NCBI GenBank assembly: GCA_022838705.1 | Contig: JALHJZ010000001.1 | Coordinates: forward strand, 168,689-232,688 | Length of the DNA stretch: 64,000 bases | Direction of reading: 5' to 3' | Origin: Candidatus Bipolaricaulota bacterium | GTDB lineage: Bacteria; Bipolaricaulota; Bipolaricaulia; Bipolaricaulales; Bipolaricaulaceae | In this document: piece by piece, positions 49,054 through 57,704 of the stretch | Position numbering within the stretch: the stretch's first letter is position 1 | Layout: each line of letters opens with the position of its first letter | The notes under the pieces: generated by a model | What the model saw: only the letters and a program-made list of their open reading frames with translations | Databases searched by the model: none | Told to the model about the DNA's origin: nothing | Position numbers and translations under genes: made by a program

Positions 49054-49883
49054 CGGTGGGGAAGGTCCTCGGGATCGACGAAGCGGGGCGGGGGGCGGTG
49101 CTCGGGCCCCTCGTCGTCGCGGGGATATGCGTCGCGGAGGAGGACCTCCCGGGGCTATGGGAGCTGGGAGCGCGCGACTCCAAGCGTGTCCCGCGCGGGA
49201 AGAGGTGCGCTTTGGTGCGGGCGATCGCGCGGTCGGGGGTCCGGGCGAGGGCGGTCGTCGTCCCGGCCGCAGCAGTGAACCAGGAGAACCTCACCTCCCT
49301 CGAACGAGATGCCGCCCTGCGGATCGCGTCCATCCTCTCCCCGGACCGGATCGTGATGGATACCCCGGTCGGGCCGCGGGCCATCCCCCAGTTCAGGGAT
49401 TCCCTCTCCGTCCGGTCGGGGCTCCCCCCGGAGGGGATCTCGGTGGTCCCCAAGGCGGACCGCGACCACCCGGCCGTCGCGGCGGCCTCGCTCCTGGCGA
49501 AGGTGGTGCGGGATGGGTACGTGGTCGCCCTACACCGCCAGTTCGGGGACTTCGGGTGGGGCTACCCCGGGGAGCCTAAGGTCCAGCGGTACCTCGCTTC
49601 GTGGCTGGCCGATGCGGGAACCCTCCCCCCGATCTGCCGCACCCGGTGGCGATGTGTCCAGGAGCTCCTTGCGCCGCACCCCAGAGTTGCACCCCAGCCG
49701 AATCCAAGGGAGAATGGGCGAAATTGCGGTGAGAGGATGAGAAGGAGGGACTCATGCCCAAGCGCACCTACCAACCCCATCGTCGGCGCCGGTACCGCGT
49801 CCACGGGTTCCTGGCCCGCAGGCGGACACCGGCCGGACGGGCCGTGCTCGCCCGGAGGAGGAACAAGGGACGCCACCGGCTGA
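49050..49883 (+). CDS. rnhB: Ribonuclease HII
   Basis: The 277-residue frame contains the RNase HII core: VLGIDEAGRGAVLGPLVVAG (DEAGRG metal motif), DSKRVP, RIVMDTPVGP (Asp) and KADRDHPAVAAASLLAKVVRD. It removes ribonucleotides and RNA primers from DNA. The core ends near residue 205 (FGWGYPGEPKVQRYLASW). The remaining 60-odd residues are Gly/Pro/Arg-rich. They overlap the L34 gene by 130 bases in another frame, so this tail is probably not functional protein. The start is GTG 49050 or GTG 49056; no strong Shine-Dalgarno. Confidence 0.88.
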   Translation: MTVGKVLGIDEAGRGAVLGPLVVAGICVAEEDLPGLWELGARDSKRVPRGKRCALVRAIARSGVRARAVVVPAAAVNQENLTSLERDAALRIASILSPDRIVMDTPVGPRAIPQFRDSLSVRSGLPPEGISVVPKADRDHPAVAAASLLAKVVRDGYVVALHRQFGDFGWGYPGEPKVQRYLASWLADAGTLPPICRTRWRCVQELLAPHPRVAPQPNPRENGRNCGERMRRRDSCPSAPTNPIVGAGTASTGSWPAGGHRPDGPCSPGGGTRDATG

Positions 49884-49894
49884 CGCCGGCGTGA
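49754..49894 (+). CDS. rpmH: 50S ribosomal protein L34
   Basis: The 46-residue protein is a textbook L34: it begins MPKRTYQPHRRRRYRVHGF and continues LARRRTPAGRAVLARRRNKG. GAAGGAGGG lies 5 bases before the ATG. It is a basic ribosomal protein that stabilises the 50S subunit. Unusually it lies between RNase HII and infB; in most bacteria rpmH is next to rnpA/dnaA at the origin. It overlaps the 3' part of the RNase HII frame. Confidence 0.95.
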   Translation: MPKRTYQPHRRRRYRVHGFLARRRTPAGRAVLARRRNKGRHRLTPA

Positions 49895-49913
49895 CGCCCG
49901 GCAGAGGAGGAGC

Positions 49914-51635
49914 TTGACCAAGAAGCGCGTGTACGAGATCGCCCGTGACCTCGGGATCCCTTCCAAGGACCTCCTGGAGGCCCTCGTCGCATTGGGGATG
50001 CCCGGATTGAGAGCGGTGAGCACGGTGACCGACGAGGAGGCGGACCTCATCCGCGAGTTCTTCCGGGAGCGGGTCCCCCCCACCCCCAGCGAGGCCCCCG
50101 CGGAAGCGAAGGCCCCTCCGAAACCGCGCGGGACGCCCCGCCCGCCCGTCGTGGCCGTGCTGGGCCATATCGATCACGGGAAGACAACCCTCCTCGACGC
50201 GATCCGCAAGGCCCACGTTGCCGCAGCGGAAGCGGGGGGGATCACGCAGTCCATCGGGGCCTACCAGGTGTCCGTCCACGGACGCCTCATCACGTTCATC
50301 GACACCCCCGGCCACCGCGCGTTCACGGCGATGCGCGCTCGTGGGGCGCAGGTCACGGACATCGCCATCCTCGTCGTGGCGGCCGATGACGGGGTGATGG
50401 CCCAGACCCTGGAGGCGGTGGACCACATCAAGGCAGCCGGCGTGCCGATGATCGTCGCCATCAACAAGATGGACAAGCCCGGTGCGAACAAGGACCGCGT
50501 CCTCCAGGACCTCGCCAAGCTCGGGTACACCCCGGAGGAGTGGGGGGGGACGACGGTCACGGTTCCCGTCTCCGCCCTCACTGGGCAGGGGGTGGATGAG
50601 CTTCTGGAGATGATCCTCCTCGTGGCGGATATGGAGGGGATCTACGGGGATCCGGAGGGGGAGCTTGAGGCGACGATCATCGAGTCGAACCTCGACCCGA
50701 CCCGGGGACCGCTCGCGACGGTGGTGGTGAAGAACGGGACCCTCCGGGAGCGGGACGTGCTCGTGGCGGGGAGCACGTGGGGCCGGGTGCGGGCTCTTCT
50801 CGATCACCGGGGCGAGCGCGTCGCCGCCGCCGGCCCGGGAACGCCGGTCCAGATCCTCGGCTTGGATGGTGTCCCCCCGGCAGGGGAGGCGGTCGAGCGG
50901 ATCGAGAACCCCAACGAGGCCCGCCGCATCGCGGCAGAGAGGGCGCGGGCCACCGCGGAGGCGCGGCGGGCAGTGCGGGCCCCCAAGACGTTCGAGGAGC
51001 TCATCCAGATCGCCCAGACGAAGAAACTCGTCGTGGTGCTCAAGGCGGCGAGCACGGGCGCCCTCGACGCGGCCAAGCACGAGCTGGGGACGCTCAAGGC
51101 CGATGGGGTGGAGCTCGAGCTCCTCCACGCCGGCGTGGGGCCGATCACGGAGTCCGACGTCCTCCTCGCCGCGGCGGAGGAGGAAGGCCAGCCCCTCGTC
51201 GTCGGGTTCACGGTGCGGGTGGATGGCAAGGCGGCGCGGCTGGCCGAGCAACGAAACGTCCCCGTGCGGACCTACGACATCATCTACGACCTCACCCAGG
51301 ACGTGGGGCGGGCCCTGCGCCGGCTGCTGGGGCCCGAGCTCCGGGAGACGAAGGTGGGCGAGGCCGAGGTCCTACAAACGTTCGACATCGAAGGCGTGGG
51401 CCGGGTCGCGGGGTGCTCCGTCCGCGCGGGGCGCGTCGTGCGGGGGGGGAGGGTCAAGGCGTTCCGCAATGGGGAAGAGGTGTTCGTGGGGGAGATCGCA
51501 TCCCTCAAACGGTTCACCGACGACGTGCGTGAGGTGCAGGCGGGCCGGGAGTGCGGGATCCGCATTCGCGATTGGAACGACGTTCGTCCTGGGGACACCC
51601 TCGAGATCTACACCGTCGAGGAAGTCCTGGTCTAG
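49914..51635 (+). CDS. infB: Translation initiation factor IF-2
   Basis: The 573-residue GTPase is a short IF-2. It has a single IF2_N helix-bundle domain (residues 1-50), a short Pro/Ala linker, then G1 GHIDHGKTT, G2/G3 DTPGHRAF, G4 NKMDKP and G5 SALTG. The two beta barrels and the C-terminal C1/C2 domains follow (RVAGCSVRAGRVVRGG, IRDWNDVRPGDTLEIY). It brings initiator tRNA to the 30S subunit. DTPGHRAF has Arg where most IF-2 have Glu. TTG 49914 follows AGGAGG by a few bases. rbfA and the DUF503 gene follow, the usual translation/ribosome-assembly order. Confidence 0.96.
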   Translation: MTKKRVYEIARDLGIPSKDLLEALVALGMPGLRAVSTVTDEEADLIREFFRERVPPTPSEAPAEAKAPPKPRGTPRPPVVAVLGHIDHGKTTLLDAIRKAHVAAAEAGGITQSIGAYQVSVHGRLITFIDTPGHRAFTAMRARGAQVTDIAILVVAADDGVMAQTLEAVDHIKAAGVPMIVAINKMDKPGANKDRVLQDLAKLGYTPEEWGGTTVTVPVSALTGQGVDELLEMILLVADMEGIYGDPEGELEATIIESNLDPTRGPLATVVVKNGTLRERDVLVAGSTWGRVRALLDHRGERVAAAGPGTPVQILGLDGVPPAGEAVERIENPNEARRIAAERARATAEARRAVRAPKTFEELIQIAQTKKLVVVLKAASTGALDAAKHELGTLKADGVELELLHAGVGPITESDVLLAAAEEEGQPLVVGFTVRVDGKAARLAEQRNVPVRTYDIIYDLTQDVGRALRRLLGPELRETKVGEAEVLQTFDIEGVGRVAGCSVRAGRVVRGGRVKAFRNGEEVFVGEIASLKRFTDDVREVQAGRECGIRIRDWNDVRPGDTLEIYTVEEVLV

Positions 51636-51639
51636 AGCG

Positions 51640-51921
51640 ATGCCCGTGGGCGTGCTTCAGGTGCGGCTGAGGCTCCCCGGTCCGCGGACCCTGAAGGAGA
51701 AGCGGTCGGTGGTGTCACCGGTCCTCGCCCGGGCGAGGCGGGAGTTCAACGTGTCAGCAGCGGAACTGGATAGCTTGGACGACCCCAAGACCGCGGTCCT
51801 CGGGTTCGCTTGCCTCTCCAACGCTCGTCAGCACACCGATGAGGTGCTGATGAAGCTCCTCGACACGCTCCACGGAAGCCGGGACTACTATATCGAGGGG
51901 CACGACCTCTCCATCCTGTGA
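51640..51921 (+). CDS. DUF503 (YlxP-like) protein
   Basis: The 93-residue protein matches DUF503: VGVLQVRLRLPGPRTLKEKRSVV and NVSAAELDSLDD, then AVLGFACLSN. It typically lies between infB and rbfA, as here, and is thought to assist ribosome biogenesis. ATG is 4 bases after the infB stop. Its stop overlaps the rbfA start. Confidence 0.9.
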   Translation: MPVGVLQVRLRLPGPRTLKEKRSVVSPVLARARREFNVSAAELDSLDDPKTAVLGFACLSNARQHTDEVLMKLLDTLHGSRDYYIEGHDLSIL

Positions 51922-52259
51922 TGCCCACCCACAACCGCTCCCGGCTCGTGGCCACGATCGCCCGCGAGGTCGCCGCGATCCTCGAGTTCGAGATCAAGGA
52001 CCCCGCCCTCCGCGTCGCGTTGCCCACCGTGATGGGGGTGAGGCTCTCCCCGGATGGGGAGGAGGCGGTGGTGGCGGTGGCCCTCCAGGGGGTGCCCGCG
52101 GACCAGGAGAAAGCCCGTGCTGCCCTGGCCCACGACCGCGCGTTCATCCGGGCCCGGCTCGCCCGCCGCCTCTCCGTGCGCCGGGTGCCCAAGCTCACGT
52201 TCGTGCTCGCGAACCCGCTCGGCTGCACCGTGCCGATGAGAGGAGAGAACGATGGCTGA
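51921..52259 (+). CDS. rbfA: Ribosome-binding factor A
   Basis: The 112-residue protein has the KH-like fold of RbfA: REVAAILEFEIKDPALR (the IxDPR-like motif), PTVMGVRLSPDG and a C-terminal RLSVRRVPKLTFVL, where canonical RbfA has RMRxxPxLxF. It helps mature 16S rRNA in the 30S subunit. The start is ATG 51921 overlapping the DUF503 stop (GTG 51918 possible). Its stop overlaps the next gene by 8 bases. Confidence 0.9.
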   Translation: MPTHNRSRLVATIAREVAAILEFEIKDPALRVALPTVMGVRLSPDGEEAVVAVALQGVPADQEKARAALAHDRAFIRARLARRLSVRRVPKLTFVLANPLGCTVPMRGENDG

Positions 52260-53445
52260 GATTCGGATGTCGGTGCTTCCGCTGGCCTCGGGCCTGCACG
52301 GCGCGGTGGAGGACCTGGCGCGCCCCGTGTTCGAGGCGTTTCGGGAGCGGGCAGCCGTGGAGCTGGTCGCGGCGGAGGAAGAGGCGATCGCGGCTGAGCC
52401 GGCCCACTTCCTCCTCATCCTCACCGGGGGGACGGAGCGGCAGGCCCTCGCGTTCGCCGAGCGGGTGCATGGGCCGATCGTCCTCCTTGCGCACCCCGGC
52501 CACAACTCCCTCCCGGCGGCGCTCGAAATCGCGGCTCGCCTGCGTCAGGACCGCCGCCCGGTGCGGCTGTCCCATCTCGGGGCGGAGGAGGTAGCTCTCC
52601 CCATCCTGGGGCAAGCGGTGGGCCTCGCCCGGAACCTGAGGGGGAAGGTGGTGGGGCTGGTCGGGGAGCCCTCTCCGTGGCTCGTGGCCAGCTCACCGAA
52701 CCCGGACGCGCTCGCGGACAAGCTCGGATGGAGCGTGCGTCCATTCCCGCTCGATGCCGTCCTTGCCCGCCTGCCGAAGGAAGGGACGGCCCCGATCGGA
52801 GGGGAGGGAGAGGGGATCGGGGAGGGGGAGCGAACGATGGCGGGCCGCGTCCACGCTGCCTTGGCACAGCTGGTGGAGGACGAAGGGTTGGACGCCCTGA
52901 CCATCGCCTGCTTTGGGCTCCTCCCCCACCGGATGACCGCGTGCTGGGCCCTGGCGTGCTTGTCCGATGCCGGGATCCCGGGAGGGTGCGAAGGGGACCT
53001 ACCGGCGCTGCTGGCGCTGATCGTCGCGCAGGAGCTGACCGGCGGCCCGGGGTTCCTCGCCAACCCTGCCGACCTCGACCTCAAACGGGAGCTGCTCATC
53101 CTCGCCCACTGCACGGTGCCCCTCTCCCTCGTCGCCTCCTACCGCCTGCGAACCCACTTCGAGTCAGGGCTCGGCCTCGCCGTGGCGGGGCGGGTCCGCC
53201 CTGGCCCGTACACCCTCGTCCGGTTTGGGGGGAAGGGATTGGAGGAGGGGTTCTTCGTCGAGGGGTCCGTCCTCCCCGAGCACCCACATCGGGAAGACCT
53301 CTGCCGGACCCAAGTCGCCTTCAAGATGCCCAAAGGAGCGCTCGCGCGCCTCCTCCGCGAGCCCCTCGGTAACCACCACGTCCTCGTCCCCGGCCACCAC
53401 CGGGCCGTCCTCGCCGCGTTCCGGGACCTCTTCCTCGCCCGCTAG
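52252..53445 (+). CDS. Sugar isomerase-like protein (fucose/arabinose isomerase fold)
   Basis: The 397-residue protein is distantly like L-fucose/L-arabinose isomerases. Residues about 240-330 carry GCEGDLPALLALIVAQELTG, GFLANPADLD and LILAHCTVP, which fit the catalytic Glu/Asp/His region of that family. The C-terminal barrel includes GPYTLVRFGG. Metal ligands are not proven, so it may be a non-sugar homologue. It follows rbfA with an overlap but has no evident link to translation. It ends at a CTAG shared with the convergent secreted protein. Confidence 0.65.
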   Translation: MAEIRMSVLPLASGLHGAVEDLARPVFEAFRERAAVELVAAEEEAIAAEPAHFLLILTGGTERQALAFAERVHGPIVLLAHPGHNSLPAALEIAARLRQDRRPVRLSHLGAEEVALPILGQAVGLARNLRGKVVGLVGEPSPWLVASSPNPDALADKLGWSVRPFPLDAVLARLPKEGTAPIGGEGEGIGEGERTMAGRVHAALAQLVEDEGLDALTIACFGLLPHRMTACWALACLSDAGIPGGCEGDLPALLALIVAQELTGGPGFLANPADLDLKRELLILAHCTVPLSLVASYRLRTHFESGLGLAVAGRVRPGPYTLVRFGGKGLEEGFFVEGSVLPEHPHREDLCRTQVAFKMPKGALARLLREPLGNHHVLVPGHHRAVLAAFRDLFLAR

Positions 53446-54857
53446 AACAGCCCCTTCGATCCAACGGTGAGGATCCACGTCTTGGTGGAATCACCGGGGT
53501 CCACCTCCCCCAACTTGAGGCCGACGTTCACGAGGACCTCGCGCGACACGGGGAAGTAGAGGATGATGTTCCCCATCCCCAGCCCGAAGACGGATCCGCT
53601 CTCGCGACTAAAATATGCCGATAGCTGGAATCGGCCTGGGTTCCCACAGCACGGAACCACCGGCCCCTCCAGCTGCCACAGCTCGAAGAACTGGGCGTAC
53701 CCCGTGACAGAGGAATCCCGGAGCGGGTTGAACGCGGTCGCGAGGCGCAGGGTGTAGCCGCTAGCGAGCTCGCACTTGATCTCGATCCCGTAGAGGTCAA
53801 AGCCCGACAGTCCGAACCCTGTCTCCGGCGTGGCCAGGGCCACCAGCGGCCTGACACACGCGACGAAGCCTGAGCTCACCCGCAGTGTCGGCTCGATCGT
53901 CTTCTCGGCCACGGTGAACGTGGCCTCGATGTCGAAGAAGGTCTGGATGGTCCCGCACCCCGGGCATGGGATCTCGACGTCCTTGACGAGGAAGCTCAGG
54001 TGATCGAACCCGGCTTTCGTCTGCAGGTACTCCAGTTCCCAGTTCGTGGGGCACCCGGTGCAGATCCAGGGCCCTTTCACGAGGAGGCGGTACTCCCCGA
54101 AGGTGGGGGTGAGGGTGAGGAACTTGACGCGGCTGTCGAACGAGAACGGCCCCACAGTCCCCTGGACCTGGAACGTGGTGTAGGAATCAAGCTCCGGGTT
54201 GGTGGCCGAGAAGTAGAAGGTGGAGGACCACGTTGCGCCGAGGAGCGTTGTGGATGCGTTGAGGGTCCAGTGCTTCAGCCCGGGGACGGTGGGATCGAAC
54301 TCCAGCGTGGACGTGATGGGAAGGCGCCACGGGCTCGGCCGGGTGCCCTCGAGCTCGATCCGCGTCGTGCCCACAAACGACATGAACCCTGCGTCGGTCC
54401 AGGTCGCGCGCAGCGCCTGCTCGAAGTAGGCAAACCGGGCCTGAACACCGAAGACGAACCGGTAGCTATCCAGGGTGAACGTCGGGCCGGACCAGCCAAG
54501 CTCCGCCTCGCTGGTGAACACGAATGGGCTCATCGGGGCCCCGGGTGAAACGACGACGAGCTGCACCGTCCCCAGATCCCACTGCCCTTGGTCGGTCTGG
54601 ACGAGGTAGTGCACCCAATCCGTCCCGGAGAACCCAGGACGGGGGATGTAGGTGAGGTAGGGAGGGATCCCAACGAGCACCCCCTGGGTGGGGAGTTGAA
54701 GGATCGTGTACGCCAGGTCCTGATCCCCCGTGGCGAGAACAAACAAGGTGGGGGTGTCGAAAGGGACAAACACCACTTGCAGCGGAGCGTCGGCCGCCCA
54801 CCCTGAAAAAGCCATCAAGACCGCAGCCGCTATGCCCATGATCCTGAACGCACGCAT
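53442..54857 (-). CDS. Cysteine-containing secreted protein C with cadherin-like N domain
   Basis: The 471-residue protein has a signal peptide (ending FSGWAA). An N-terminal cadherin/Ig-like domain follows (residues about 25-105, QLPTQGVLVGIPPYLTYIP and GFSGTDWVHYLV). The long all-beta region then ends in SKGLF. The last third matches proteins A and B: an EPTLR...YGIEIKC block, a TAFNP segment and VVPCCGNPG followed by SAYFSRESGSVFGL. Vicinal or paired cysteines (CTGCP, IPCPGCG) recur. It is the third paralogue in the window. The second ATG is chosen because AAGGAGG is 6 bases before it. The gene for a second cadherin-like protein precedes it. Confidence 0.72.
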   Translation of the reverse strand: MRAFRIMGIAAAVLMAFSGWAADAPLQVVFVPFDTPTLFVLATGDQDLAYTILQLPTQGVLVGIPPYLTYIPRPGFSGTDWVHYLVQTDQGQWDLGTVQLVVVSPGAPMSPFVFTSEAELGWSGPTFTLDSYRFVFGVQARFAYFEQALRATWTDAGFMSFVGTTRIELEGTRPSPWRLPITSTLEFDPTVPGLKHWTLNASTTLLGATWSSTFYFSATNPELDSYTTFQVQGTVGPFSFDSRVKFLTLTPTFGEYRLLVKGPWICTGCPTNWELEYLQTKAGFDHLSFLVKDVEIPCPGCGTIQTFFDIEATFTVAEKTIEPTLRVSSGFVACVRPLVALATPETGFGLSGFDLYGIEIKCELASGYTLRLATAFNPLRDSSVTGYAQFFELWQLEGPVVPCCGNPGRFQLSAYFSRESGSVFGLGMGNIILYFPVSREVLVNVGLKLGEVDPGDSTKTWILTVGSKGLF

Positions 54858-54859
54858 GT

Positions 54860-55621
54860 TCATCCTCCTTGGCCCTCACGCGGGGCACCAGTAGCGAGAT
54901 GGGGGCCCTCGTTGGGTGTTCCCTTCAGCGCAATGAGGAATGAGAACGCCTCACGGTGCTTGACCACGGTCAGAAGGTAGGCCCCTGCTGGCAGGGACCG
55001 CGTGGCGACATGAAGCAACCCGGCGGCGTCCCAGTCCGTAGCCGGTGACTCAAGGTGGACGCCCTCAGCTCCCACCCACCACATGCCCACCCAGCTCACC
55101 TCTCCGCCCGGAGGGAGGAGCACTGGGATCACCTCCCCGACGGCGAAGACCACCGGGCGTTCGGTGAAGATGTACCACACCCGGACCTGCTGGCCGGCAA
55201 GATGCGCCGCGAGTTCGGCCAGGCCTACCTCGGAAAGCGCGTTGGCCTCGCCGATGTAATGAGTGGGGATCTGCGGCGCGACACAGAGCCTGACCAGCCC
55301 AAGGTCGATCGCCCCATAGGGGTCGGCCACGGAGAAGGTGATCTCGTCCGTTCCCCAAGAGCCCGGCTCGGGGATGTAGGTCAGGTGGGGAGGATTCCCC
55401 ACCAACTGCCCCTGGTGGGGACCACCGAGGACAGTGAAAACCAGCGGATCACCGTTGGGGTCAGAAGCAGCCAGCGTAAACGATACCGGCACGGCGGGGA
55501 TCGCGTCCACCACCATGAGCTCGGCCCGCGGAGGGAGGTTGGGCTCCGCCCCCAGGCCCGCGCACGCCAGAGGTACCACGAGGGAAATCACGACAAGGGC
55601 TCGTTCCACCATGGAAGACAT
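54860..55621 (-). CDS. Secreted cadherin/Ig-like protein
   Basis: The 253-residue protein has a signal peptide (ending CAGLGAEP). An Ig/cadherin-like domain follows (about 30-115, with ASDPNGDPLVFTVLGGP, GQLVGNPPHLTYIPEPG and GTDEITFSVADPYGA). The rest is an all-beta region with LPAGAYLLTVVKHREAFSFLI near the end. It resembles calcium-binding repeat domains of surface proteins (xDPNGDxL). It overlaps the start region of protein C and carries the same type of N-terminal domain, so the two are probably co-expressed surface proteins. The start is ATG 55621 or 55612. Confidence 0.7.
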   Translation of the reverse strand: MSSMVERALVVISLVVPLACAGLGAEPNLPPRAELMVVDAIPAVPVSFTLAASDPNGDPLVFTVLGGPHQGQLVGNPPHLTYIPEPGSWGTDEITFSVADPYGAIDLGLVRLCVAPQIPTHYIGEANALSEVGLAELAAHLAGQQVRVWYIFTERPVVFAVGEVIPVLLPPGGEVSWVGMWWVGAEGVHLESPATDWDAAGLLHVATRSLPAGAYLLTVVKHREAFSFLIALKGTPNEGPHLATGAPREGQGG

Positions 55622-55866
55622 GGTTGCCGGTCCTCGTTACCTTGAACCCGGCGGCGGGGCAGGTTCCGACGGAAGATGGTGAGGTACGGTAAGGAGTTAG
55701 TTCCGTGATACAGGCTACGCTACTTCCGATCGTTCGGAATAGGTGCGTGGGAAACGCGGCGGACCCTAGCGCTCCCGTTCCGGCCCGCGATCTCACAGCG
55801 TGGACACAGAAAAGGTCTGGCGAATCGAAAGATGCAGCGCCGTGCCCCACGCCAACCGTCTCGTAA

Positions 55867-56223
55867 TCAGGCCTGGGCGCGCTTTCTAGAAGTCCTTTCA
55901 CAACCATCCTCAAGCAGCTGAGGAGGCACGCTACGGTGAAGAATGCAGCATACATCGAGATCAACCGCTCGTAGCGCACGAGGAGGTGGCGGAAGTTCCC
56001 CACCCAGGCGAAGGTTCACTTTTCCCCATGCTGCCAGCCTAGCAACCGAGTCAGGAGTTGTGAAACTGCTTTTGGTACATCCAACCAGCACCCACAGCAG
56101 AAGGCCTTTCTCGCTGCGAATCTCTCCCCAGGTGCGAGCGCTCCACTCGGCCGCCTTTCTCCTTCCCATGCCGCCGAGCCTGCCTAAGAGGAGCACCGCC
56201 TCCTCCAACTGCCTTCTCTCCAT
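55867..56223 (-). CDS. Doubtful open frame, possibly a truncated gene
   Basis: The frame encodes 118 residues starting MERRQLEEAVLLLGRLGG. The first 68 residues look like a helical protein; the rest overlaps the transposase remnant in another frame and is Pro/Arg-rich without family features. Codons in the first part (AAA, AGT, ACA) differ from neighbours. It may be the 5' end of a gene cut by an insertion. I recognise nothing in it. Confidence 0.2.
   Translation of the reverse strand: MERRQLEEAVLLLGRLGGMGRRKAAEWSARTWGEIRSEKGLLLWVLVGCTKSSFTTPDSVARLAAWGKVNLRLGGELPPPPRALRAVDLDVCCILHRSVPPQLLEDGCERTSRKRAQA
55896..56015 (-). pseudogene. IS5-type transposase C-terminal remnant
   Basis: Reading leftward from 56015 the frame gives TFAWVGNFRHLLVRYERLI followed by SMYAAFFTVACLLSCLR. 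This is the highly conserved C terminus of IS5-family (DDE) transposases. A TGA stands directly before the Thr codon, and the rest of the transposase is missing. Only about 40 residues survive, so the copy is dead. It marks an old insertion near the 55.9 kb boundary between the surface-protein genes and the MATE gene. Confidence 0.7.
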
Positions 56224-56292
56224 GGTCTCTTCCTGGCGACGATCTCCTGGCGCACCAAGGAATAGTCGGTTTCCTTCCCCTCTTCCCTCGTG

Positions 56293-56298
56293 TATACT
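56293..56298 (+). promoter_or_regulatory. -10 box for the MATE gene, near-leaderless
   Basis: TATACT ends 14 bases before the ATG at 56313; a start about 7 bases on gives a 5' leader of only about 8 bases. No Shine-Dalgarno is visible. A weak TTTCCT lies 17 bases upstream. Confidence 0.5.
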
Positions 56299-56312
56299 TC
56301 CTCCTTCAGCCG

Positions 56313-57704
56313 ATGAACCCAAGGTACGTGCGCGAGAGGATCCTGAGTGGGCCCATCCTCCCGACGATGCTCCTCCTTGCCTGGCCGGCGATGCTCACCG
56401 GGGCCGTGCAAGCGCTGTACAACCTCGTGGATGCGTTCTGGCTCGGGAAGTTGAGCACGGCGGCGATGGCCGCGCCGGGGATGGCCTGGCCGATCCTGTT
56501 CTTCTTCATGTCGTTCGCCGGCGGGTTCCAGGCTGCCGGGACGGCGTTCGTGGCCCAGCACTACGGGGCCCACGACCAGAAGGGAGCAGAGGAGTCAGCA
56601 GGACAAATCTTGGGCTTCCTTGCCCTGGCATCGGTCGTCCTCGGAGCGACCGGGTTCGCGGCTGCCCCTGCGGTGCTGCGTCTCATCCGCGCGCCGGAGG
56701 ATCTCTTCCCTCTGGCACTCCTCTACCTCCGGATCGAGTGCGCAGGGCTCCCGTTCATGTTCCTTGCCCAGGCGTTCGGCGGCCTCATGGTGGGGTTGGG
56801 GAACACCCGCCTCATGATGTACCTACACGTTTCCTCGCTTATTCTGAACGCAGTGCTCGACCCTCTCCTCATCTTCGGCTGGGGGCCCTTCCCGGAGTGG
56901 GGGGTGGCCGGCGCGGCACTTGCGACCATCCTCTCGCGCGTTCTCATCGCTCTGGTCGGGTTGACGATCCTCTTCTCTGGCCGGGCGGGGCTACGGATCC
57001 ACTTGAGGAACCTCCGGCCGCGCCGCGCCCAGCTCTTCCCCATCCTGCGGGTGGGCCTCCCCAACGTCCTCGATCAGACGAGCACCTCGCTTGGATTCGT
57101 GGTGATGATGGGGCTCGTGTCCGGGTTCGGGACGGCGGTCGTGGCCTCCTACACTGTGGGGAACCGGTTCATCAACCTCGTCAATGTGATCAGCTTAGGA
57201 GCAGCGAGCTCCCTCGTGGCGATGATCGGCCAGAACCTGGGGGCCGATCAGACCGAGCGGGCGGAGGCGATCGCCCGCCGGGGGATCGGGGCCACGTTCC
57301 TCGCCCTGATCGGGGTGTACTTCGTGACCTTCTTCCTGCGCCGCCCGCTATTCAGCGTGTTCGTGGCCGACCCCGAGGTGATCCGGGAGGGCAGTTGGTT
57401 CATCGCCGTATTCGGGACCTCGATCCCGTTCTTCGGCCTGTTCGATGGAGCGGCGGCCACGTTCCGCGGCTCGGGCCACACCGTGCCGCCGATGGTGATG
57501 TCCATCGTCCGGCTGTGGGTGCTGCGGATCCTTTTATCCTGGGCCCTTGCCTACCCGCTTGGGTTCGGGACGACGGGGATGTGGGCGGGGATGGCCTTGA
57601 GCAATTTCCTGGCGGGGATCGCCCTCGTCCTGTGGCTCGGGCGCGGGACGTGGAAGAAGAAGGTCATCCGCGTCCCAATGGCCGCCCAGGGGGCTGCCGA
57701 GTGA
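56313..57704 (+). CDS. MATE-family efflux transporter
   Basis: The 463-residue integral membrane protein has 12 predicted helices in two similar halves. Typical MATE segments are LAWPAMLTGAVQALYNLVDAFW, GGFQAAGTAFVAQHYGA, FGGLMVGLGNTRLMMYL and, in the second half, VASYTVGNRFINLVNVISLG and GQNLGADQ. It should export drugs or cationic metabolites with Na+ or H+. The start ATG lacks a Shine-Dalgarno. Its 3' end overlaps the convergent DUF763 gene by 41 bases. Confidence 0.93.
   Translation: MNPRYVRERILSGPILPTMLLLAWPAMLTGAVQALYNLVDAFWLGKLSTAAMAAPGMAWPILFFFMSFAGGFQAAGTAFVAQHYGAHDQKGAEESAGQILGFLALASVVLGATGFAAAPAVLRLIRAPEDLFPLALLYLRIECAGLPFMFLAQAFGGLMVGLGNTRLMMYLHVSSLILNAVLDPLLIFGWGPFPEWGVAGAALATILSRVLIALVGLTILFSGRAGLRIHLRNLRPRRAQLFPILRVGLPNVLDQTSTSLGFVVMMGLVSGFGTAVVASYTVGNRFINLVNVISLGAASSLVAMIGQNLGADQTERAEAIARRGIGATFLALIGVYFVTFFLRRPLFSVFVADPEVIREGSWFIAVFGTSIPFFGLFDGAAATFRGSGHTVPPMVMSIVRLWVLRILLSWALAYPLGFGTTGMWAGMALSNFLAGIALVLWLGRGTWKKKVIRVPMAAQGAAE

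Larger units (their letters stand above)
55622..56312. other. Low-information gap with decayed mobile DNA
   Basis: This 691-base stretch is the longest without a confident gene. It contains the transposase remnant at 55896-56015, a doubtful small open frame (55867-56223), and the promoter of the MATE gene at its right end. I see no intact insertion-sequence ends or target-site duplication. Base use is visibly less GC-rich than the flanks. Confidence 0.6.
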
